A stretch of DNA of 64,000 bases from an uncultured Cellulomonas sp. (GTDB taxonomy: Bacteria; Actinomycetota; Actinomycetes; Actinomycetales; Cellulomonadaceae). Shown piece by piece: positions 38,841 through 49,888 of this stretch; position 1 is the stretch's first letter; the number at the start of each line of letters is the position of its first letter. Below the pieces are notes generated by a model. It ran no database searches. It was not told the DNA's origin and worked only from the letters and a program-made list of their open reading frames with translations. The position numbers and the translations under genes were made by a program. The stretch lies in NCBI RefSeq assembly GCF_947494015.1, contig NZ_CANLTL010000004.1, forward strand, positions 186,001 through 250,000, read 5' to 3'.

Positions 38841-41063
38841 ATGTCCGAGGCAGCGTCGTCGATCGCGGTGGTCACGCAGAGCGTGATCGCCGGCCTGGTC
38901 GCGGGCCTGTGCCTCCTCCAGGTGATCTGGTGGCGCAGCGACCGCGGCCGCAGCGGGTCGGGCTGGCTGCTCACGTGGACGGTCGCGATCGCGGTGCTGC
39001 TGTCGGTCAACATCGGCCTGTCGACGCTGGCCGTCACCGACGGCTCCTACAGCTCGGTCGTGTTCGTGCGGGCGCAGGTGCTCGCGGTGTGCGTCGTGCT
39101 CGCCGTGCCCACGGTCCGGGCGTTCACCGGTGGGCCACCCGTCCGGCCGTGGGTGATCGCGGCGACCGCGGCGTTCGCGCTGCGGGCCGGGATCTGGCTC
39201 ACCACCGACCTGGTGCTGGTGGACGGAAGCGGGGCCGCGATGGCCCGGGGGCCGCTGTCCGTGCCCACGTTCTGCCTGCCGCTCGCCGCGGTGGCCGCCT
39301 ACGTGGTGCTCGCGCTGCGCCGGGTGCGGGACCGTCGCACGCTCGTGGTGATCGCGGGAACGAGCGTCGTCTCGGTCGTCCTGCTCACGCTGCCGTACCT
39401 CGCCCCGGTCGGACCCTGGACCCATCCGCTGACCGTCGTGTGGACCGTCCCGCTGGCCGGGGGCCTCACCGCGCTGGGTCTGCGCCGGCTCGCCGTCGTG
39501 GAGCGCGACGCCCGCCGCCAGCACGCGATGCGCGACGCGGTGGCCGACCTGGGCACGTCCGCCTGGTACGCGACCGACGCGGACGGGCTGCTCGTCGAGG
39601 CGGAGAGCGCCGCGCAGCGCGTGCTGCGTGACCCGTCGATCCACGCCAGCCTCGAGCCGCTGCCGCGCGGGCGGTTCGCGGCGCGGCTCGTGGGCGCCGG
39701 GGGGCCGTCGGAGCACGACGACACCCGTCGGTTCCTCGACGAGCTGGCACGCGTGGTCTCGACGGCGGCCGAGCGCATCACCCTGGGTCGTGACCTCGAG
39801 CGGGCGGCGTTCACCGACTCGCTCACCGGACTGCCCAACCGCCGAGCCCTGGACCGGCACCTGGCCGACGTGCTCGTGCGCGCCCGGCAGGACCGCTCAC
39901 GCCAGGCCGTCCTGCACTGCGACATCGACGGGTTCAAGGTCGAGAACGACCTGCACGGGCACACCTGGGGGGACGAGCTGCTGGTCCGCACGGCGGCGCA
40001 CCTGCGCCGGTGCGTCGCCGCGGACGACGTGGTCGCGCGCTTCGGCGGTGACGAGTTCGTCGTCGTGGTCCAGCAGCCGGGCAGCGACGACGAGCTGGTC
40101 GCGCTCGCCAACCGGATCCGCCACGGGCTCACCGACGACGGCGACCGTGCCCTGCCGCTGCTGTCCGTCGGGGTCGCGGGCTGGTGCCCGCTGGCCGGCG
40201 GCGAGCCGGACCACCTGCTGCGGCAGGCCGGCACCGCGATGCTCGAGAGCAAGCGCCGCCGGTCCGGCGTCGTGGTGTTCGACGACGCGCTGCGGGCCCG
40301 GATGCAGGCCGACGAGGAGCTGCGCCGAGAGCTGGGGATCGCGCTCGTGGAGGACGAGTTCACGGCGTACTTCCAGCCCGTCGTGGAGGCCGCGTCGATG
40401 CGGGTCGTGGGGGTCGAGGTGCTCGCCCGCTGGGACCACGGGGGCCGGATCCGGATGCCCGGCGAGTGGCTGTCGTTCGCCGAGGAGACCGGGCTCATCG
40501 TGCCGATCGGGCGGCGCGTGCTCGCCGTCGCGCGTACCGGCGCGCAGGGCATGGGGCTGCCGGTCATGGTGAACGTCGCGGCCCGGCAGCTCGCCGAGCC
40601 GGGCTTCGTCGACCAGCTTATCGCCGACTGGGGCTCCGCGGACTGGCGCACCCTGACCCTGGAGATCACCGAGAGCGCCCTGCTGCAGGACATCCCCCAC
40701 GTGCTCGCAGCGCTCCAGGTGCTGCGGGGACTCGGCGCCCGCATCGCGATCGACGACTTCGGGACCGGCTACAGCTCGTTCGCCCGGCTCGCCACCCTGC
40801 CGGTCGACGTGCTGAAGATCGACCGCGCCTTCGTCGACGCGGTGACGACCGATCAGGGCCGGGCCGTGGTCGCCGCGATCGTGTCGCTCGCGGACGCCTA
40901 CGACCTGGACGTGGTCGCCGAGGGCGTCGAGACCGTGCAGCAGCTCGACGCGCTCGTGGAGCTCGGGGTCCCCAAGCTCCAGGGGTACCTGCTCGGTCGT
41001 CCGGCGCCGGGCCGGCCACGGCCGGTCGCGGTGCCCCGGCCGGCCCCGGCCGCACAGTCCTGA
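38841..41063 (+). CDS. membrane GGDEF-EAL cyclic-di-GMP enzyme
   Basis: 740 residues. About seven N-terminal membrane segments (residues 10-215) carry a diguanylate cyclase domain. That domain has DSLTGLPNRRALDRHL, DIDGFKVENDLHGHTWGDELL and GGDEF at 402-406. The EAL domain follows with EVLARW (526 on), NVAARQL, EITES, DDFGTGYSSFARL, LKIDRAFV, VAEGVET and LQGYLLGRP. All catalytic residues of both domains look intact, so it may make and degrade c-di-GMP. The inhibitory RxxD site before GGDEF is absent. It is the only large plus-strand gene in the right two-thirds of the window and sits between nusB and pyrR. Confidence 0.95.
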   Translation: MSEAASSIAVVTQSVIAGLVAGLCLLQVIWWRSDRGRSGSGWLLTWTVAIAVLLSVNIGLSTLAVTDGSYSSVVFVRAQVLAVCVVLAVPTVRAFTGGPPVRPWVIAATAAFALRAGIWLTTDLVLVDGSGAAMARGPLSVPTFCLPLAAVAAYVVLALRRVRDRRTLVVIAGTSVVSVVLLTLPYLAPVGPWTHPLTVVWTVPLAGGLTALGLRRLAVVERDARRQHAMRDAVADLGTSAWYATDADGLLVEAESAAQRVLRDPSIHASLEPLPRGRFAARLVGAGGPSEHDDTRRFLDELARVVSTAAERITLGRDLERAAFTDSLTGLPNRRALDRHLADVLVRARQDRSRQAVLHCDIDGFKVENDLHGHTWGDELLVRTAAHLRRCVAADDVVARFGGDEFVVVVQQPGSDDELVALANRIRHGLTDDGDRALPLLSVGVAGWCPLAGGEPDHLLRQAGTAMLESKRRRSGVVVFDDALRARMQADEELRRELGIALVEDEFTAYFQPVVEAASMRVVGVEVLARWDHGGRIRMPGEWLSFAEETGLIVPIGRRVLAVARTGAQGMGLPVMVNVAARQLAEPGFVDQLIADWGSADWRTLTLEITESALLQDIPHVLAALQVLRGLGARIAIDDFGTGYSSFARLATLPVDVLKIDRAFVDAVTTDQGRAVVAAIVSLADAYDLDVVAEGVETVQQLDALVELGVPKLQGYLLGRPAPGRPRPVAVPRPAPAAQS

Positions 41064-41078
41064 GTCGTCGGCGTCCTG

Positions 41079-41095
41079 CGCGGGTGTCACCCGCG
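41079..41095. terminator. short hairpin between convergent genes
   Basis: CGCGGGTG and CACCCGCG (8-bp arms, at least 7 usable) between the GGDEF-EAL stop and the nusB stop. It may terminate both ways. Confidence 0.45.
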
Positions 41096-41100
41096 GGACC

Positions 41101-41517
41101 TCAGGCGAGCAGGGTCGGCTTCAGGTCGACGATCCGCCCGAGCAGCCCGTTGACGAACGTGGGCGAGTCGTCCGTGGACAGCGCCCGCGCCATCTCCACC
41201 GCCTCGTCCACCGCGACGGCGTCGGGCACGTCGTCGTTGAACAGGACCTCCCACGCGCCGATGCGCAGCACCGCGCGGTCCACGGCGGGCATGCGCTCGA
41301 GGGTCCAGCCGTGCGCGTGCGTGGAGAGCAGCTCGTCGATGCGCCCGCGCTCGGCCAGGACGCCCTCGACGATGTCGACGGAGTACTGGGGCAGCGCCGC
41401 CTCGGTGCCGGGCTCGGCGATGCGCTCGGCCAGCAGCGTCAGCGGGTCGCGCTGACGCTGCTCGGCCTCGAACAGCACGTCGAGGGCACGCTTGCGGGCC
41501 TTGGTCCGGGCTCCCAC
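41101..41517 (-). CDS. nusB: transcription antitermination factor NusB
   Basis: With NusE (S10) it binds boxA RNA during rRNA transcription. 138 residues, all-alpha: ARKRALDVLFEAEQR, YSVDIVEGVLAERGRIDELL, DRAVLRIGAWEVLF and AVAVDEAVEMARALSTDDSPTFVNGLLGRI, the family signature. GTG 41517 follows the efp TAA without a gap, so it is translated from the efp mRNA. Confidence 0.97.
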   Translation of the reverse strand: MGARTKARKRALDVLFEAEQRQRDPLTLLAERIAEPGTEAALPQYSVDIVEGVLAERGRIDELLSTHAHGWTLERMPAVDRAVLRIGAWEVLFNDDVPDAVAVDEAVEMARALSTDDSPTFVNGLLGRIVDLKPTLLA

Positions 41518-42081
41518 TTAGTCGTTCACGCGACCCAGGTAGCCCGAGTCCCGGGTGTCCACCTTGACCTTGGTGCCGGTCTCCAGGAACAGCGGGACCT
41601 GGATCTGGTGGCCGGTCTCGAGGGTGGCGGGCTTGGTGCCGCCAGTCGAGCGGTCCCCCTGCAGGCCCGGCTCGGTGTAGGTGATCTCGAGCACCACCGA
41701 CGGCGGCAGCTCGACGTAGAGCGGGACACCCTCGTTGGTGGCGACCATCGCGCTCTGGCTCTCGAGCAGGAAGTTGGCGGCGTCGCCGACCGTGGCCTCG
41801 GAGACCATCAGCTGGTCGTAGGTGTCCGTGTCCATGAACACGTAGTCGGCGCCGTCCTTGTACAGGTACTGCATGTCGCGCTTGTCGACGTTCGCCGTCT
41901 CGATCTTCAGACCCGCGTTGAAGGTCTTGTCGACGACCTTGCCGGACAGCACGTTCTTGAGCTTGGTGCGCACGAAGGCGCCGCCCTTGCCCGGCTTGAC
42001 GTGCTGGAACTCGACCACGGTCCACAGCTGGCCGTCGATCTTGAGGACGGTGCCGTTCTTCAGGTCGTTCGTGGTGGCCAC
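41518..42081 (-). CDS. efp: translation elongation factor P
   Basis: Relieves ribosome stalling at polyproline. 187 residues in three beta-barrel domains: [37 protein letters not shown] with the tip lysine loop KPGKGG, then the OB domains with [17 protein letters not shown]. None of the known modification enzymes for the lysine is in the window. GTG 42081 is preceded by a purine-rich GAGAGAG. It is in an efp-nusB pair. Confidence 0.98.
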   Translation of the reverse strand: MATTNDLKNGTVLKIDGQLWTVVEFQHVKPGKGGAFVRTKLKNVLSGKVVDKTFNAGLKIETANVDKRDMQYLYKDGADYVFMDTDTYDQLMVSEATVGDAANFLLESQSAMVATNEGVPLYVELPPSVVLEITYTEPGLQGDRSTGGTKPATLETGHQIQVPLFLETGTKVKVDTRDSGYLGRVND

Positions 42082-42165
42082 AGTGGGTGCTCTCTCGTCG
42101 AAGGGGCTGTACGTGCCGGCGCACCGTGCGGTCGTTCTCGGGCAGGGCGCGGCAGACCGCCGTCG

Positions 42166-42171
42166 ATCTTA
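42166..42171 (-). promoter_or_regulatory. -10 box (TAAGAT) of efp-nusB
   Basis: TAAGAT, start expected near 42159, leader about 78 nt. The -35 is weak. Confidence 0.5.
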
Positions 42172-42184
42172 GCCTGCGGCCCGT

Positions 42185-42240
42185 CCCGCTGCTCCGACCC
42201 GTTCTGCCGCTCAGCCCCGGTCCGCTGCTCCGACCCCTTC
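42185..42240. repeat. 20-bp direct repeat
   Basis: 42185-42204 and 42221-42240 share YCCGCTGCTCCGACCCSTTC (18 of 20), 36 bp apart, upstream of the efp promoter and just after the membrane-protein gene. Confidence 0.8.
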
Positions 42241-42260
42241 CGTCGCTGCCGGCGGATCGG

Positions 42261-42743
42261 TCAGACCGCCAGCACGGAGGTCCCCAGGAGGACCGCGCCG
42301 AGGATTCCGCACCCGGCCGCCCAGACCAGGGACCCCAGCGTCCCGATCACGAACCGCTCGGAGCTGCCCGGGTGCTCGCGGAGCTCGGGGTAGCGCCCCA
42401 GCCCCTTGATCGCGATGACGAACGCGACACCGGCCGGGTAACCGGCCAGCAGCACGCCGGTCACCGCGACCCGCTCCAGGACGCCGATCCACGTGCCTCC
42501 CCGCAGCGGGCCCGGCTCGTCGGGCTCGGTGGCGCGGGCGGGCTCGGGCGGCAGGACCGGCCCCGGCGGCACCCAGCCGCCCGGCGTGACGGGCTGCGAC
42601 GGCGGGGGGTCGTCGGCGTCGACGGGCCCGGAGTCGGGTGAGCGCGAGGCGACGCGCAGCAGGCCGGCGACGGCCCCCCAGCCGCCGAGCGCCGACACGG
42701 CCAGCGCACCCACGACGACGAGCGCCGTCAGCCCCGCGTTCAT
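42261..42743 (-). CDS. small membrane protein, partner of the SatD-type gene
   Basis: 160 residues: an N-terminal membrane helix (AGLTALVVVGALAVSALGGW), a Pro-rich cytosolic or extracellular loop, and two further hydrophobic segments (VAVTGVLLAGYPAGVAFVIAI, VIGTLGSLVWAAGCGILGAVLLG). The function is unknown. ATG 42743 overlaps the upstream gene (ATGA), so the pair is coupled; two-gene SatD/membrane-protein units are common in actinobacteria. Confidence 0.75.
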   Translation of the reverse strand: MNAGLTALVVVGALAVSALGGWGAVAGLLRVASRSPDSGPVDADDPPPSQPVTPGGWVPPGPVLPPEPARATEPDEPGPLRGGTWIGVLERVAVTGVLLAGYPAGVAFVIAIKGLGRYPELREHPGSSERFVIGTLGSLVWAAGCGILGAVLLGTSVLAV

Positions 42744-43396
42744 CGGTCCCCCTCCGTCCGTGCCGCCGTGCGCGCGGGGGTCCCGGCGGCGACCAGCAGC
42801 CGGCCGAGCAGCGGCCGGGCCGCGAGCTCCTCCGCCCACAGGGCCGTGCGCAGTCGTTGGCTCACCGCCTGCTGCGTGATCCCGAGGCGCCCGGCGACAT
42901 CCTCCTGCCGGGCACCCACATCGAGGTCCCGCAGGGTGTCGATGACCGCCCAGCCGGCCGGCGTGCGCCGCCCGGCCACCGCGGCCACCAGGGTGAGGAC
43001 GGCCTCGGCGTCGGCTGCGGCGACCGGGTCCTCCCCCGCGACCGCCGCCGGCACCGCGCCCGGCCGCGACTTGGCGCGCTCCACGGCCTCGCGCGCCAGG
43101 ACGAACGCCGGCCCGGACCCGGCGCGGCTGCTGGCGGGCAGGGGATGGTCCACCGCGCCGCAGCCCACACCGACACTCCACCCTCCGAGGCGCAGGACGC
43201 TGAGCACCAGGTCGACGGCGAGGTCGCCGTCGTCCACGACCGCCTGGACCTCGTCGCCGACCGTGCGCTCGAAGGGTCGGACGAGCCCGCCGGTGGCCGG
43301 CGTGCGCGCCAGGTGGCGGTCCAGGTGGATCAGGAGCACGTCGACGCGGTCCCCCACCCGACGGCTGCCCTGCTGGTCGATCGTGAGGACGAGCAT
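42740..43396 (-). CDS. SatD-family protein with C-terminal helix-turn-helix
   Basis: 218 residues. The body (VLTIDQQGSRRVGDRV, FERTVGDEVQAVVDDGDLAVDLVLSVLR, then SSRAGSGPAFVLAREAVERAKSR) matches the SatD family, named from streptococcal acid-tolerance genes but of unknown biochemistry. Its first half is laid out like a nucleotide-cyclase-type fold (inference). The C-terminal segment ARQEDVAGRLGITQQAVSQRLRTAL is a clear helix-turn-helix. ATG 43396 lies 6 nt after TAGCCT with a good -35, so it is leaderless. Nested inverted repeats over the promoter suggest self-regulation. Confidence 0.75.
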   Translation of the reverse strand: MLVLTIDQQGSRRVGDRVDVLLIHLDRHLARTPATGGLVRPFERTVGDEVQAVVDDGDLAVDLVLSVLRLGGWSVGVGCGAVDHPLPASSRAGSGPAFVLAREAVERAKSRPGAVPAAVAGEDPVAAADAEAVLTLVAAVAGRRTPAGWAVIDTLRDLDVGARQEDVAGRLGITQQAVSQRLRTALWAEELAARPLLGRLLVAAGTPARTAARTEGDR

Positions 43397-43402
43397 CGGA
43401 CA

Positions 43403-43431
43403 AGGCTACGGCCTAGTGCGATCGACAACAA
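43403..43431 (-). promoter_or_regulatory. promoter of the SatD-type gene, leaderless
   Basis: -35 TTGTTG (43431-43426), exactly 17 bp, -10 TAGCCT (43408-43403), then 6 nt to ATG 43396. Confidence 0.65.
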
Positions 43432-43453
43432 GGCGGAGAACTTGTTCGTAGCC
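43404..43453. promoter_or_regulatory. nested inverted repeat over the SatD-type promoter
   Basis: GGCTACG (43404-43410) pairs with CGTAGCC (43447-43453), and AACAAG (43427-43432) pairs with CTTGTT (43441-43446). The inner repeat covers the -35 box and the outer one touches the -10 box, as expected of an operator. Confidence 0.55.
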
Positions 43454-43530
43454 GTACCAGGGTCGATCTGCTCGGGCTCGGTCGCCGTCCACGGGACCTC
43501 CGCGGGACCTCCGCGGGACCTCCGTGGGAT

Positions 43531-43986
43531 TTACGTGGGACGGTCGGCCAGGGCGTCGGCGATGGCGGCCAGGGCGTAGCGGTAGGAGCGGAACCCGAAG
43601 CCGGCCACCGTGCCCGTCGCGACCGCGCCCACGACGGAGTGCTGGCGGAACGACTCGCGCGCCGCCGGGTTGGACAGGTGCACCTCGACCAGCTGCAGAC
43701 CTGCCGTGGTGACCTGCGCGGCGGCGTCGCGCAGGGCGTAGGAGTAGTGCGTGAAGGCCGCCGGGTTGAGCACCACGTGGCTGCGGGTGTCGACGGCCTC
43801 GTGCAGCCAGCCGACGATCTCGGACTCGTCGTCGGTCTGCCGGACCTCGACGTCCAGACCGACGTCGGCGCCCCACCTCCCCGCGGCGTCCACGAGGTCG
43901 GCGTGGGACGCAGAGCCGTACACCTCCGGCTCTCGCACCCCGAGGCGGCCGAGGTTGGGTCCGTTGAGCACGAGCACGTGGGTCAT
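43531..43986 (-). CDS. aroQ: 3-dehydroquinate dehydratase, type II
   Basis: Third shikimate-pathway step, anti elimination of water by the dodecameric type II enzyme. 151 residues: VLVLNGPNLGRLGVREPEVYG with the catalytic Arg/Tyr region, NPAAFTHYSYALRDA, and VEVHLSNPAARESFRQHSVVG with the catalytic His. ATG 43986 lies 7 nt after TAGGCT, a leaderless-type start, so it is separate from aroCKB. Confidence 0.96.
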   Translation of the reverse strand: MTHVLVLNGPNLGRLGVREPEVYGSASHADLVDAAGRWGADVGLDVEVRQTDDESEIVGWLHEAVDTRSHVVLNPAAFTHYSYALRDAAAQVTTAGLQLVEVHLSNPAARESFRQHSVVGAVATGTVAGFGFRSYRYALAAIADALADRPT

Positions 43987-43993
43987 GCGCGCG

Positions 43994-43999
43994 AGCCTA
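43994..43999 (-). promoter_or_regulatory. -10 box (TAGGCT) for leaderless aroQ mRNA
   Basis: TAGGCT, 7 nt, ATG 43986. Confidence 0.55.
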
Positions 44000-44042
44000 G
44001 GGGGCGGACCGCCGCAGGACGGACCGCGGGGGGAGGCGCAGT

Positions 44043-44101
44043 GCACCCGGGACATCGCCCGGTGCTCGTCGCGCGCGATGAGCGCGGCCCCACGGGGGGC
44101 C
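44043..44101 (-). terminator. two hairpins after aroB
   Basis: GGCCCC/GGGGCC (44086-44091 with 44096-44101) and GCACC-GGG/CCC-GGTGC with one bulge (44043-44065), both in the 209-bp gap between aroB and aroQ. No U-tract. Confidence 0.35.
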
Positions 44102-44195
44102 GTTGACCGTGCGCTCCGCCCGGCCGACGTCGAGCGCCTGGGCACCAGCGCCGAGCACCACGCGGACGGCGACCCGGCGCACCCCACGCCGTCAC

Positions 44196-47124
<2,929 letters not shown>

Positions 47125-47155
47125 GGCGCGATCATCCCATCCGGACGGGACCGCC

Positions 47156-47188
47156 CCGGCCAGCGTCCGGGCTCCGGACGCTGGCCGG
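47156..47188 (-). terminator. hairpin ending the pilus cluster
   Basis: A perfect 15-bp stem (47156-47170 with 47174-47188) and a 3-nt loop, 11 nt after the pilO stop. No U-tract. It insulates aroC from pilus transcription. Confidence 0.7.
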
Positions 47189-47199
47189 CGACCACCGGG

Positions 47200-48036
47200 T
47201 CAGCCGACTCCGACGGTGCCCGACGACGCGCTGGTCAGGCCGGCCGTGCCCCCCTCGGTCACCGGCGCACCGCTCGCCTCCGGCTGCGGGGTCGGGGCGA
47301 CCGCGAGGTGGTCGACCAGCACGTACGCGAGGCCGTCGACGCGCATCTCGACGTCGCCGGTCCGGGTCGCCGGACGGCCGCCGGCCGGCTCGGCGTCGGG
47401 CTGCCCCGTCCCGGTCAGGGCGGTGACCAGGAGCAGCCGCGTGGTCGTCGTCTGGAGCGCCTCGAGGAACGCGAGCACGTCGTCCGTGGCTCCGAGGGCC
47501 GTCAGCTGCACCGGGACCGCGACGAAGCCGGGGATCGGGCTGACGGCGGCGGTGGTCGAGGTGGTCGCGGGCGCCGTCTGCTCGGCGACCGGGTCCGTCG
47601 TGGCGTCCGCCGCCGGCTCCGTGGACGCTGCGCCGTCCGCGACCGCAGCCGCGGGTGCGGCCTCGCTCGGCGCCACGGCCGTCGGCGTGCCGGGCGTGAC
47701 CGCGAGCAGGGTCACGGCGTGGGTGTCGGCGAGCGCGGAGAGCTCGTCGAGGAGCGCCGGCAGCCGCGCGTCCGGCGGCAGCTGCGCCTGCAGGGTGACG
47801 AGCTCGGACTCGAGCGCGGGAAGCTCGGCGTCCTGCTGCTCGAGCGCGGTCAGCTGCGCGTCGAGCACGAGGTTGCGCTCCTCGACCGACGCGGCGTCGG
47901 TCCGGGTGTCGGCCGCCTCGGCGAGCCGGGGACCGATGGCGAGGAACCAGCCACCGGCCATCATCGCCGCAGCGATCATCGCGGTCGCGGCGAGCCAGTT
48001 CGACGTGGTCGCGGGGGTGCGGCGCACGGTGGCCAT
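47200..48036 (-). CDS. pilO: PilO-like type IV pilus assembly protein
   Basis: 278 residues. Part of the inner-membrane PilM-N-O platform that links the motor to the pilus. A short basic cytosolic start and one membrane helix (SNWLAATAMIAAAMMAGGWFLAIGP) are followed by a coiled coil (LDAQLTALEQQDAELPALESELVTLQAQLP). The PilO ferredoxin-like domain follows. Odd: an Ala/Thr/Pro/Ser-rich spacer of about 50 residues splits the domain. The call rests on topology and on position after pilN (1-nt gap). Confidence 0.8.
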   Translation of the reverse strand: MATVRRTPATTSNWLAATAMIAAAMMAGGWFLAIGPRLAEAADTRTDAASVEERNLVLDAQLTALEQQDAELPALESELVTLQAQLPPDARLPALLDELSALADTHAVTLLAVTPGTPTAVAPSEAAPAAAVADGAASTEPAADATTDPVAEQTAPATTSTTAAVSPIPGFVAVPVQLTALGATDDVLAFLEALQTTTTRLLLVTALTGTGQPDAEPAGGRPATRTGDVEMRVDGLAYVLVDHLAVAPTPQPEASGAPVTEGGTAGLTSASSGTVGVG

Positions 48037-48037
48037 G

Positions 48038-48727
48038 TCAGCTGTCCTCCTGGACGTCGAAGCGGTGCGTAAGGGCCTGGTCGGTCACCTGCACGCTGGC
48101 GCTGACGTCGTAGTGCAGCGCCCCGTCCTCGTCGGCGGTGAGGGTCACGGCGGACACCCACGCGTCGGAGAGCCCCGGCGTGGCGTTCAGGGCGGAGACC
48201 CAGTCCGCGGTGGCGGGCAGGGTGGTGGTGCTGGCGGTGAGGGTCAGCCGAGCCAGGCTCGCGGCCTGCAGCGGGTCGACGGCGGGCGCCGCGGCCACCA
48301 TCGGTGTCGCCGCGGTGAGGGTGGCCGAGTGCAGCTCGGCTCCGTCGGGCAGGACGGCGAGGACGGATCGCAGCACGGGTGCCCACGACACCTCGGTGGA
48401 GAAGCCCTGGGCGCGCGCCTCCTGCAGGAGGGCGACCCGGTTGAGCACGGTCGGGACGTCGGCGTAGGCGAGCTGCTGCTGCGTGAGGGTGGCCGTCCTG
48501 GCCTGCGCGGCCTCGAGCACGGCGTCGGCCGCGTCGACCTGGCGGTCCGCGGCGACGTAGCCGGCGACCAGCGCCAAGGTGAGCGCGGACAGGCCCCCGA
48601 CGAGCCACCGGGACAGCCGCTGCACGGCCCGGCGGGCCCGGATCTCGGGCGGCAGCAGGTTGACCTGGGCGAGGGGCGGTGCGGACGACGTGTGCGTCGT
48701 CGAGGGACGGTCGAGGGTGACGGTCAT
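48038..48727 (-). CDS. pilN: PilN-like type IV pilus assembly protein
   Basis: 229 residues. The cytosolic N-terminus contains AQVNLLPPEI, the conserved PilN motif (I/V-NLLP) that docks into PilM. One membrane helix (WLVGGLSALTLALVAGYVAA), a short coiled coil and an extracytoplasmic domain follow. ATG 48727 overlaps pilM (ATGA). With no outer membrane, no pilP or pilQ is expected, and none is seen. Confidence 0.88.
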   Translation of the reverse strand: MTVTLDRPSTTHTSSAPPLAQVNLLPPEIRARRAVQRLSRWLVGGLSALTLALVAGYVAADRQVDAADAVLEAAQARTATLTQQQLAYADVPTVLNRVALLQEARAQGFSTEVSWAPVLRSVLAVLPDGAELHSATLTAATPMVAAAPAVDPLQAASLARLTLTASTTTLPATADWVSALNATPGLSDAWVSAVTLTADEDGALHYDVSASVQVTDQALTHRFDVQEDS

Positions 48728-49797
48728 GCTGCAGCTCCGAACGCGAGTCCGAGCGGGATGGCGAGCGCGTGCTGGTCCCGGACGAGGTCGGGGTCGGGCG
48801 CGGCGCCCTTGCCCGTGCTCAGCTGGAGGGTGGACAGCGGCTGGCCGTGCGTGACCGCCGTCCGGCTGACGCTGGCCAGGTGCTGACCGAGCCCCGGCAG
48901 CTGCGACCCGCCGCCGGTGAGGACGACGAGCTCCACGGCGGCGCCCGGGTTGTTGCTCGCGTAGTAGACGAGCGTGTTGCGCACCGCCTCGACGAGCGAG
49001 GTGGTCACCGCCGCGATGCGCTCGGCTGCCGCCGCCCGCTCGGGGTCGACCGTCGAGCCGATGCCGATGTGCCGCTTGACCTGCTCGGCGTCGGCACGGC
49101 TGATCCCGAGCGCGATCGCGACGGCGTCGGTCACGTCCTGGCCGCCCATCGGCAGCATCCGGACGAACTTGGGGGTGCCCGCGGCGGTGATCGCGAGGGT
49201 GGTCACGCGGGCTCCGATGTCGAGCAGCGCGACGGTGCGCTCGCCGACGTCGCCGCGGGTCATCACCCGCGACAGGGCGAACGCGCCGAGGTCGACCATG
49301 ACGGGCCGCAACCCCGCGGCCTCCACGGCCGAGGTGTTGGCGAGCACGGTCTCCTTCGTGGCGGCGACGAGGAGGCCCTGGAGCATCGCGCCGTGCTCGC
49401 CGGTCACGGACCCGGTGGTGACGTAGTCCAGCAGCGCGTCCTCGACCGCGACGGGCAGCAGGTCCTCCACCTGGAACGGCAGCGCGGTCCGCACCTTGTC
49501 GGCGGGCATCCACGGCAGGTCGAGGTCACGGACGACGACCCGCTGGTTGCCGATGCCCACGACGACGTCCTTGTGGCTGAACCCGGTCCGGGCCCACAGC
49601 TGTCGGAGCGCCGCGGCGACCGTGGCGGTCTCGGCCACCTCCCCGTCACGCACGGCTCCGCGCGGCAGGTCGACCTGACCGACCCGCACCACCGTGGCGC
49701 TGCCGGCGCGCGACGGACCACCCTTGCCGAACTCGAGCTCGGCCGCGCGCACGTGCGTCGTGCCGATGTCGAGCCCGATGACTCGTCCTCTGGCCAC
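48724..49797 (-). CDS. pilM: PilM, actin-like pilus assembly ATPase
   Basis: Cytosolic actin-fold protein that binds the PilN tail. 357 residues: phosphate-1 RVIGLDIGTTHVRAAEL, DLPWMPADKVRTALPFQVEDLLPVAVEDALLDY (the family-specific region), phosphate-2 ALLDIGARVTTL and adenosine VVLTGGGSQLPGLGQHL. GTG 49797 was chosen. It lies 29 nt after the start expected from a FliA-type promoter in the 91-bp gap after pilD. Confidence 0.93.
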   Translation of the reverse strand: MARGRVIGLDIGTTHVRAAELEFGKGGPSRAGSATVVRVGQVDLPRGAVRDGEVAETATVAAALRQLWARTGFSHKDVVVGIGNQRVVVRDLDLPWMPADKVRTALPFQVEDLLPVAVEDALLDYVTTGSVTGEHGAMLQGLLVAATKETVLANTSAVEAAGLRPVMVDLGAFALSRVMTRGDVGERTVALLDIGARVTTLAITAAGTPKFVRMLPMGGQDVTDAVAIALGISRADAEQVKRHIGIGSTVDPERAAAAERIAAVTTSLVEAVRNTLVYYASNNPGAAVELVVLTGGGSQLPGLGQHLASVSRTAVTHGQPLSTLQLSTGKGAAPDPDLVRDQHALAIPLGLAFGAAA

Positions 49798-49832
49798 GTG
49801 ACCGTCCCTTCCCCGGAGATCTCTCGCGCCAC

Positions 49833-49860
49833 CCATCGGCGCCCCACCGGTCCGCGTGAG
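49833..49860 (-). promoter_or_regulatory. FliA/WhiG-type promoter of pilM
   Basis: CTCA (49860-49857), 16 bp, GCCGATGG (49840-49833). Two positions differ from the GCCGATAA class consensus, and the -35 matches CTCA exactly. Confidence 0.55.
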
Positions 49861-49888
49861 GGATCGCCCCCGGGCAAGCCGTGCCGGG

